This document shows, in pieces, positions 56,020-64,000 of a stretch of DNA of 64,000 nt. This DNA is from Micropterus salmoides (taxonomy: Eukaryota; Chordata; Actinopteri; Centrarchiformes; Centrarchidae): NCBI RefSeq assembly GCF_014851395.1, contig NW_024044681.1, positions 25,771,585 to 25,835,584 of the forward strand. Reading direction: 5' to 3'. The notes beneath the pieces were generated by a model, which was given only the letters and a program-made list of their open reading frames with translations, searched no databases and was not told the origin of the DNA. The first letter of the stretch is position 1. Each line of letters starts with the position of its first letter. The position numbers were made by a program, and so were the translations under genes.

Positions 56020-56535
56020 GGAGAGGAGGGGGTGGCGGGGGTGAGGAGAAATAACCAACAAGGAAACCACTTTCAGCTTCGCTCCTGCACCGCCTGGCTG
56101 GCCCGCAGCCAGGTTTCTCCAGAGAGGGTTGGCTCACCCCTTCTCCTCTCCTCCCTCTCTTCCCTTCTTTCTCTCCCAAACCCGCATACGCAACTCTCTC
56201 CAACTCTCCAAAGCAACAGGCGAGAAGAAGGAAGAGCGACAAAAGGCGAGGGGCAGCGTTTCAAACAACAGCGACGAGGGCGCCAAGACACTTTTAAAGA
56301 TGCCAAACGTGTCAGTTTTGCAAACGGATCACTTGGGTACGCAAGGGAAGTGATTCCCCCCACCCCCCACTTAAGGAGAAAACAGGAGGGAGGACGCGCT
56401 TTGTCCCCCCGACGTATGAGACGTCAAAAATCTACCTCGGTTATCAAAGCAGGCGCTTTTGAGCTGGAGCTGAAACCCCTCAACTTGTGATTTCATGTCC
56501 CCGGGTCTCTGTGGAGGGCAGTGAAGGATGCCAGG
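56020..56535 (+). promoter_or_regulatory. ltbp3: Probable ltbp3 promoter and 5' UTR
   Basis: A GC- and purine/pyrimidine-rich block immediately before the ltbp3 first coding exon, richer in CG dinucleotides than its surroundings. It contains G-rich runs (around 56015-56045) and a CT-rich tract (around 56134-56190). No TATA box was seen. A 211-codon open frame ending at 56490 crosses it in another frame and has no recognisable domain. Confidence 0.4.
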
Positions 56536-56773
56536 ATGCCCTCTCTGATCCCCCATCTGCTTGTCATCTGGCTGAGCGTCCACAGGCTGGTGTGGTGCGC
56601 GGAGCGCTCCTCCACGCGGGAGCGCTTCAAGGTGGTCATCGCTCCTCTCATCTGCAAGCGGATCTGCCTGAAGGGACAGTGTCAGGATACCTGCGAGCAA
56701 GGCAACAACACCACGCTGATCGCGGAGAACGGGCAGGCGTCCGACACGCTCATCGGACAGGGCTTCAGGGTCG
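56536..56773 (+). CDS. ltbp3: ltbp3 first coding exon: signal peptide and N-terminal matrix-binding region (partial gene)
   Basis: ATG 56536 opens MPSLIPHLLVIWLSV, a hydrophobic signal peptide likely cut near WCA|ERS. It is followed by RERFKVVIAPLICKRIC, LKGQCQDTCEQG, an NNTT glycosylation site and TLIGQGFRV. The donor GTCG|GTGAGT is after 56773, leaving one base of a Val codon. The segment aligns residue by residue with the start of mature human LTBP3 (ERFKVVxAPxICKRxCLKGQC) and less well with LTBP1. LTBPs are secreted matrix proteins that carry latent TGF-beta; LTBP3 is linked to bone and tooth growth in mammals and to heart outflow tract in zebrafish. The next exon, which should start with the CPLPCMNGG EGF-like segment, is not in the window, so the rest of the gene lies to the right. 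Confidence 0.87.
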
Positions 56774-57113
56774 GTGAGTGACGGTGCGACGCTAAAACAA
56801 TGCTGTTTATTTATGAGGGGATATAATTAGGCTGCTGCGATTAACTGTAAGGGCTGCTCTGACCTCTGGGTTTATAGTTTTTCCTCTATAGAGCCCTTGG
56901 AGAGGCGACGGTGGCCTGTTTGGTTGCTCATAAATAGATTTTTTTATGTGGTGGGATAGTGTGAAAACAATTACATAGCGAGACAATCTAGGTAATTCAC
57001 TATCTCAGTGATAAACATGTTATAACGTTGACTGCATGGCAGGCCTAATATTAATTAATCATCTATTCTATAATCATATAGGCTAAGCCCAGATTTTAGT
57101 GTTATTACAAGGC

Positions 57114-57485
57114 AGTGGTGGAAAAAGTATTTAAATCAACCGCTTAATTAGGCAAAGTGGCAATTTTTACTGCAGTGCAAGGAAAAGTCCTGCATTCAAA
57201 AAAAATACAACCCCCCCAGCAGTGTAAAAGGGAAAGTTCTCACAATGAAGATGGCCAAGGCAGTGCTCATTCTAACACTTTATAATGTATAAGTACTTAA
57301 AGCTGTGTTTCATGATCTTACCATATATTATAAAAGCTTTACCTGCAAAGAAACTACTACAGTTGTCAGTTAAGTGTATTTGAGTTAAAAGTACAATTTC
57401 TCCCTCTGTAGTGTGGTGGATGAAGTCAATCGTGAGTCAGGTCAAGTAGAGTGCACATACTGTATCACAATACTTGAGTACAGTC
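57114..57485 (+). repeat. Teleost 'aagtac'-rich repeat (probable hAT MITE), copy 2
   Basis: Starts 'cagtggtggaaaaagtattt', contains 'aaaagtcctgcattc', 'ctgcaaagaaactactacag' and 'aaaagtacaatttctccctc', and ends near 'aatacttgagtacagt'. This is the same family as 54122-54479 in opposite orientation, more decayed in its centre. Confidence 0.72.
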
Positions 57486-58974
57486 CATGATGAAGTGTCT
57501 TTTGTTTCTTTCACACTTCTGTGTAAAAATTGGTAGAAACATTAACTGTGGCAACTAAGGCCTTCTGTAAGTTATCATAAGCCAAACAATAACCAATATA
57601 ATCAAAACTTAAGTTTAAGGGATTCTTTCAGGGCATTTACTCCCTTAAAAGGTCCTATCTTCTTTACAACTTACATCAAGTTTATACCAGCTAGTTACAT
57701 CGACTGTGAATTCATGTCATTAAGATTTATGTCAAATGGGTCTAAACTCTGCCCCGCAAATAAATAGGTGGCTCAGATGAGGTGAGCTGGGTTTACCCTC
57801 CACTGCGTCGCTGGAAAACGTTCCCATCTTACACTTTAATTACTGAGGCATGGCTCATTACGTAGCATATAAATGTACTCCTAAGATCTATACTTTCCCC
57901 CCACCGACTCCAGTGTCTGGTTGGTATGAGTGCAGCCTTTCTGCACTGTATCAGATCAGCTGTGGTGAGACGTGGAGCCTTGCAGTCTACGTCAGTCTCC
58001 GGCCCAGAGCTGGATTTCACTGGTTCTCTTTTTCTCTGAGTTACTCAGAGAATAAGATACTAAACAAGGAAATGACATGTTGTGATAGAACTTATGATAA
58101 AGTGAGTTTAAAACTGATGAAAGAGCTTCAACTTCTCAACAACATTTGTGTTGCTGTGCCATAACTGAGTTCTCCCTTTGTATCAGAAAATGTAAATTAT
58201 AAGTCACTTTATCCTTGTTTCATAAATTGATATAAAATATTCCTATATAGCACATGTCTAAAAGAATAGGTTATAGATAACAGCAGAATGTGATAACACA
58301 TTCATATTTATATATATTCATATTTCTGTGAGCATCACACCTTCCTTTCTCTTCTGTCTTGCAAGAAATAGAGCACAGTAAACTCAGACTCCTCAAAACT
58401 CATATCCTTTATCTTTAAAACCCCTGGTGTTGTTTGTTTTTAAAGGAGAAGCTAAGATGCAGCACTGGGTGAAAAATGGCTCTTAAGCAATGCCCTACAT
58501 TCATCTGTGGCCATAGAAAGCCAATGAGGACGTCAGTATGAATAAATCATAAGCAGGTTATTGACCACAAGATGCAGGTTTGTGGTGCTTCTTACAGTTA
58601 TCACACACAGTTTTGTGGTACAGAGAAGTTGTAGTAGTTGGTCATGCAGATGTAGCCTCTCCAGCTGTTTTCATCGGTTGTCCCATGTGTAAGTAAGCAG
58701 GTTTAATCGAGGTCAAGTGAATCCTACTTGTAGTGTTCTTCCTCTTCGACACAGCGTAGTGCTGTAGAATGGCTCGCCCACCGGTCCTCCCTCTTCTCCT
58801 CCTGTTTCCCTGTGGTGCGTAACTTTTTGGAGTTTCCGTGTCAAATAATTTAAGAGAGACATTTTAAATTCCTGGAATATCTCATGCTGCCTCACATTTG
58901 GTCTGGATGGTGAAGTTGCTCTACAGTCACCTACTACTGGATTTCGCAGTCAAAGTATCTGTACAAAGGTGTTT

Positions 58975-59520
58975 TAGGGCCATTGTAGATAAAAAAAAAT
59001 AGTAAATACATTAAGGAGCCAGGTGAGGGGGGTAATATCCAGAGAACAAAACTGAGAATTGCTGAGATTAAAGTCGTAAATTTATTTGAAAAAACTCAGA
59101 AAATACTAATTGTATTTAGATGTGCATGTGTTATCAAAGGCTCTGTAGTCTACTGAAAGCAGGGTAGATGTTAATAACAACAGCCGACTTTCACCAACCA
59201 GTGTTATGAGATACTTCCTTCTGTTCAAAGACCAAAAGCATAACAGATTGGGAAAGAACTGCAGACTTTTACAAATGACTAAGATGTGACACATGCATTC
59301 AAGTGGCTTATTGCAGTCCCCCATATCTGCCTAACTGTCTGAAAGCTCCACCTCTTCTCTTGTCTGCACTGACTCTCGTCTTATACTAATAATGAATGAA
59401 ACAAACTCGGAAAACACAATTTTCCCCGAGTTTTTTTCTCTCGTAAATGTATGACTTTTTTCTCGGAATATAAAACCCCACCCCTGGCTCCGTGTTTTTT
59501 TTAAACCTACAATGGCCCTA
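58975..59520. mobile_element. MITE with inverted ends TAGGGCCATTGTAG
   Basis: The left end TAGGGCCATTGTAG (58975-58988) is the exact reverse complement of the right end CTACAATGGCCCTA (59507-59520). The similarity extends inward in weaker form ('ggagccaggtgagg' against 'ggagccaggggtgg' on the other strand). The 546-bp unit is bounded by TA on each side, fitting a TA or TWA target as in Tc1/mariner or Harbinger elements. The superfamily is not settled. Confidence 0.72.
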
Positions 59521-59904
59521 ATACGCTGTTGTAAAAAAGCTCCTCGCTCGTTGTATGACTTTTTCCGGCAGGGGATGGAGGGCTGGATTCAGTTTGGAGA
59601 GGAGACGTGTGTTGTTCAGCGTGAGGGCTGGAATGTGGTGTGGACAAGTGGAAATTTCTCTCGTCCGTGTTAAAACGGCCATGGCTATACCAGCAACAAC
59701 ATGAAGACTTTTCCATATTTGAGCTGCTGTGATGTCATCACAGCTAGCCCCAAACTGAGCTAACCTTTCCGCAAAAGAAATGTAGTTCCTGTCAGTTTGT
59801 GGAAGTGCAGCAATACCTTTCAGTCCTTGTGCTTCAATATGTACAAGATTTTTCACAGGCAGTAAAGAATTTGGGTGGAATTTGGTGGACAGGTTGAGGG
59901 CCAA
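59518..59904 (-). pseudogene. Conserved-looking reading frame next to the MITE, unknown
   Basis: 128 codons on the minus strand, from ATG 59904 to a stop at the MITE edge (59518-59520), of balanced amino-acid composition (for example DRNYISFAERLAQFGASCDD and ITAAQIWKSLHVVAGIAMAV). I do not recognise a domain. It has a Met start and no low-complexity bias, so it may be a fragment of a transposon-encoded or retrocopied protein cut by the MITE. It could also be a chance frame. Confidence 0.3.
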
Positions 59905-60349
59905 GAAACAGTCAGGTTTTAGTAGTGATCTGGATTTGGGAATTCAGCCAGAGATGAATATAATTTTTATGGCCATAACTTTGAAAGTATAGAGAGAGAA
60001 AGTTTTTTTAACCTTCAGGCAGGCAAACTGGATAAAGTGACCAAAAACCTGGAGATAAGAAATTCAGACTGGGGATATTGCTGTTATATGGCATACATCT
60101 GCTCCGGAAACATATATTTTCAATCCTAAGGGAATGTTTATGGGTTTAGAAATACATTTTTATCTTAAATTTAGCTGGTTTAATGATATCCCAGGGCTAA
60201 ACAGCTGGAGAACAAACTAGAGAACATGCCAGGGTTGGCAGAGGTTTGTGCTTCTAAGGAGTTGTTTTGAAATAGTTTACGTTCTTGCAGTGATATGAAA
60301 TAGAGGAAAGCTAGTGAATCCCATATTTCCTAGGTGTTACCAACAAATG

Positions 60350-60535
60350 TTTGATATTTTTAGCCATGCTAGCGGGGTTACTCTCAGGATGGCAATTGTA
60401 CCATTGGATGCTATGACATTTGGCATAGACATTCAAAGTTCACAGAGGATGAATCTTAATGACTTTGGTGAACCCCTGACTTTTCATCAAGTACCACATT
60501 TATGGTTTTGAGTAAAAGATTTCAGAAAAAGCAAA
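60350..60535. repeat. Teleost dispersed repeat, second copy of the 31135 family
   Basis: 'cacagaggatgaatcttaat', 'gactttggtgaacccctgac' and 'atttatggttttgagtaaaa' correspond to the 'ccccagaggatgaat' unit at 31135-31668. It is a short fragment. Confidence 0.6.
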
Positions 60536-60604
60536 ACGATGAGCTGTAAGACATTAAAAAAGAGAAAGAATTGAACTGCAAAGTCAGGTGATAATTCTCA
60601 GATG

Positions 60605-60830
60605 AACAACACCCTTCATTTTAAATTGACCCTTCGCTAAGCCACGCCCCGAATACAAAGCTGACCAATCACAGCGCAGTATATACTCTCTCTAACTGAG
60701 GTCCGACACTTTCATGGCTGTGCTCCATTGACTCTAATGCAAAAGGAGTCATTTTCTAGTTTTTTTTTCGCTATGGTCAAACACTGTTCCTGGGGCACTT
60801 GTAATAATTACAATCGTACTGCAGTATGTA
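60605..60830 (+). mobile_element. 5' end of a THAP-domain DNA transposon with its own promoter (fragment)
   Basis: A GC box (CACGCCCC, 60643-60650), a CCAAT box (gaccaatcac) and a TATA-like GTATATAC (around 60678) precede an ATG at 60773. The ATG opens MVKHCSWGTCNNYNR, the start of a THAP zinc-binding domain (first Cys pair C-x4-C). I recognise this start from P-element-like, THAP-bearing transposons common in fish. The frame breaks after about 15 codons, near a tract that repeats 'agtacatac/agtatgtagcagtac'. It is a promoter-plus-start fragment, not a gene. Confidence 0.6.
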
Positions 60831-63800
60831 GCAGTACATACTTACCATTGGGGAACTTTATCATTAACAAGTGAACACTGACTGCACGTCTGCATGACAT
60901 TAACTTCACAATGCTTTGCAATGAAGGTAAAGTATGCCAGACATGCGCTGGCCATGTGTTTCCAGGGAATCCACGTGTCATTAATACTGATATATATTTC
61001 ACTCTACACTTCCTGAAACCGATGAAAGCACGGAAACTTGAAAGCCTCCCAGGCACGTTGGCAGGCAGAGAAAAGCTGACATTCACAGCCTGATATGCCT
61101 TTTTCGTGGATTCCACGTCGTATCTTCTGTATGGAAGTCATCATCGGGCTCTGCAGCGAAGGCATTGTTATCGTTTGTGTCAGGAATTAAAGAACGAGTG
61201 CATCTTGAGGGACGTGAGAAAGGTTGTGAGTTCAATTTCTAAAACACAAAATTGTAATTGAATGAACCATTGCATGCTCATCCCCTTGCATGTCCTCTTC
61301 CATATCTCTGTGGAACCTGAGATTGACTTGCTGACAAAATAACCAACTTTTAAAATTTTTTTACCCTCAGCAGTTGAAATCTAGGTGTGAACTTTAGGAC
61401 AGGGAGAAGGTTGCTATTTCGCTCCTTTGAGACTAGGGAGTTTGTTTATGCGTGTGCATCTATCTCACACTTTGTCCAGCAAGAGTTATATTTTAGTCTT
61501 CGTTAAAGATACCCTTTCAAAAGAAAGTGGTTACATAAAAATCAGTATCTGGGCACATGCCTTGGTTGTTCTGACTAAAGTGTGTTTTCAGCCCAAGTCT
61601 CATTTTTTCATGCCGTTGCTAGCACAGAGGCATCCCATCGATCAGCCTTACTGACAGCAGAAGCAGCTCAGCTCCTGGACAGCCCTCTGAGTTTCGTCTC
61701 TCTTCTGCATCTCAGCAGCATCCCGTCTATATCAGGGCTCCAGATGTCCCGGTGGCTCTAGATTCTCATCTTCTTCTGGTTTAACTAAAATCACAGGGCC
61801 TCATGCTGCACAGGAAGTGGTCTTTTATATTCCAATTTGGGCTCGTCCCCCTAAAATGGGCATCATGAGAAGTGGATTTGGCTATTTTAGGATTTCCCAT
61901 GTGGTTTTGTATTTAGAGTAAAGTGACAGTAGTAGCTTTGTGGTTTGTTTTGGTTTTTCCCTTGGCATGGGTCAGAGGTCCATGGGAGCCTGAAAATGAA
62001 GTCATGTCAGTCAAATTCAGTTCTGCTTTCTCTCTATTTAGGAGGGGAGTTTATTTTACCTTTCAAAGCCCTCTGCTCTTCCCCACACACTCTTCTTTCT
62101 CTCGTGCCAAACTTCGGAGAAGGCGGTCTAACACAGGCGACCAGAAACCTGCAGCACTCCGGATTTTTGCCACAGGTTGGACTGAACTCAGAGGCGAAGC
62201 TGGGCACGGCTCCAGTGCTCGCGCCCTCTCAAACACAAACACACCCTTGCTCGTGCAGCTTATTAAAAGCTTCTTACTTTTGGTGAAATGCGTATTTATC
62301 ATGTGTGTTTGCAAGTTGATCGTTAAGTCCTGTCAAGGCTGTAAGGTTTTCATATTTATGGAGGCACATTCTGTCACCTCTCCCTGTCTATTTATGCATG
62401 TTGGGAAAATAATACATGGGTTATTTGGAGTCTGCCATTCTCATTAACCTTTTACCACTGTTTCACAAGCAGGGCGCTATCCCTATGTAGAACCTTTACA
62501 GACTGTAAATGCTATGAAAAGTTGTTGATGTAATATACAATATTTTTAGTAGATTAGATTTAGGTCACTTTCAAAAAGGACTCATAAAGTCATAAAAATC
62601 ATCCAGGTACAGTTCCCAGCAGAGTCTACAAGTGTCACCTTCAAAGCAGTCTGACAGTCCAACAATGTAACAAACATATGAAAATGTCCACAGTCACTTC
62701 TTTCTCTGTTAACAATAGTAAGTATTGCACCACAACACTCATTCAGAGAGAAAATCCACATGATCTGAGAAGGAATTTCCCATGAAATCAGACTCTTCCG
62801 TGTCATGCTAAAAAAAGCCAATTGAAGAAAGCAGCAATTAGGTGTTTTCTGGAACGTCACAAGAGGAACAGTGTGTATATTTGCGTGTGTGTGTGTGTTT
62901 GGTGCTCAAGAGCAGTGTACTGAACCCAGCTCAAACAAACAGTCTTCTTTGCCATCTTTAACACCCTCCTCCCATTTGCTTAGCGAGGGGGGAGAAACGG
63001 AGCAGTTATTTAAAGCCGCGCAGAGGAATGCAAGCGCTAGGGACTGCACCCACACCGCGCAGGACCCTGTAGCTGTAGCGATTAGCCAGGGTAAACAGAA
63101 TAACACGGGCTCTGCCAGCGCTGCCTGCTGCCAGACTGTGCAGTCTATAGACATTACCTGTCATCCGCGCCAGTGCTGAGTGCTGAGTATCCCGCAGGGC
63201 AGGTATCTGACATAATCTCAGCAGAGCACTGTCAGCACTCCTTTACCTGTTTGCCTTCCAGTCCCTATAGCTGAGGCTTTTAGACAGTCATTATATGACA
63301 TCATCTGTATCCATGCCAAAATCCTGTCTGACTCTCTGGCTGTCTTTCCACAAACACCTCTGCAAGAGGGAAGTGACAGAAGTGACGCTGGATTTGTGCC
63401 CTCCCAAGAACTATGGAAACCACTTGGCATATTGCCACGACATTTGAAAATCACATTGTGCAAGGCAGAGTGTGATTTAGATTTGGATAATTGCAAACTT
63501 CCTTACTCAGATCTGTCCTGGTCTTCCTAACAGTTGCCGCTTCATTTTCTCAGGAGGAGTGTGCTCATCGTCATCGTCCAGTTTCTGTAATGTTAACAAA
63601 GTGTTGTTTTAGGCTGACTGCAAGAGCTAATGAATGCCTTTTGGTGACAGTGGTTGACTCTGGCAAAGGGCAGCACTATTGTTTGGATAGCTGAGGCTGA
63701 GGCCGCTCAGAGTTTCTGGGGGTTGATGGAGCGCAGAGTTCTACAGGGGGAGGGGGAATGCGTACGCAGGTTTGTGTTTTCAAAAGGCAGTGATTATGTC

Positions 63801-64000
63801 ATTCACTCCCAACGTCTGGCTCAGCTGCAGCAGTCTGACCCACTTCATACGTCGCTCTTTCTCACTCCGTGTGGTATGTGGTCTGACAGTGCCAGTCGAT
63901 GGTAGGTGTATTTGGGGATGCGGTTTCCTGCTTTGGAGCTGATGGTAAAGGAAAGCACGTCATATTCTCATCCATTCACATTCCCCTATTCCCTTTTTAA

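Larger units (their letters stand above)
52280..56020. other. Intergenic DNA before ltbp3
   Basis: Apart from the repeat at 54122-54479 and a (CT)n run at 54834-54861, no gene was recognised. The open frames present are short and of biased composition. Confidence 0.5.
56774..64000 (+). other. ltbp3: ltbp3 first intron (partial)
   Basis: Runs from the exon 1 donor to the window end. No second exon was found. It contains the repeat at 57114-57485, a MITE at 58975-59520, the adjacent frame at 59518-59904, a repeat at 60350-60535 and a THAP-transposon fragment at 60605-60830. The rest, 61200-64000, shows nothing I recognise. Confidence 0.6.

Noticed and set aside
55855..56490. 211-codon open frame before ltbp3
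   Set aside because: It crosses the GC-rich promoter and 5' UTR, has low-complexity Arg/Ser/Leu content and is out of frame with ltbp3.

Overview
The window is vertebrate nuclear DNA from a ray-finned fish, most likely a percomorph teleost. This rests on split genes with GT-AG introns, fish-type Tc1 transposons, several dispersed repeats I recognise as common in teleosts, and many microsatellites. Four protein-coding genes are supported, and all four belong to vertebrate families.

Layout. 1-11792: about 11.8 kb with no recognisable exon, read as upstream sequence or first intron of klhl13. 11793-28567 (+): six coding exons of klhl13 (the KLHL9/13 type), a BTB-BACK-Kelch adaptor of CUL3 ubiquitin ligases, complete from an internal Met to the stop. 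Its introns hold a decayed Tc1 element (17286-18875), a 177-bp hAT-like MITE (13908-14084), a 248-bp pure (GA)n array (20648-20895) and a SINE head (21494-21552). 28568-31010: probable 3' UTR. 31135-33690: older teleost repeat DNA interrupted by a second, much younger Tc1 (31866-33498) with one frameshift and one further stop in its transposase. 33700-42620: about 9 kb of gene-poor sequence with microsatellites. 42621-43337 (-): a single-coding-exon membrane protein resembling LRRN4CL, with likely untranslated exons and a TATA-type promoter up to 44250. 47468-52279 (+): an unnamed gene for a 561-residue protein with a coiled coil and five C2H2 zinc fingers, with a CRE-containing promoter and a long 3' UTR. 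56536-56773 (+): the first coding exon of ltbp3 (latent TGF-beta binding protein 3). The remainder, to 64000, is its first intron and carries a MITE, a copy of an 'aagtac'-rich repeat and the 5' end of a THAP-domain transposon.

The genes do not form a pathway; each is transcribed separately. Two of them (lrrn4cl-like and ltbp3) have human counterparts close together on chromosome 11q12-q13, whereas human KLHL13 is on Xq24, so the arrangement is of interest for synteny. I found no complete, clearly novel biological system. The best candidates for follow-up are the unnamed zinc-finger gene, the transposon fragment carrying its own promoter plus a THAP start, the MITE with an adjacent conserved-looking reading frame, and the very long purine array inside klhl13.
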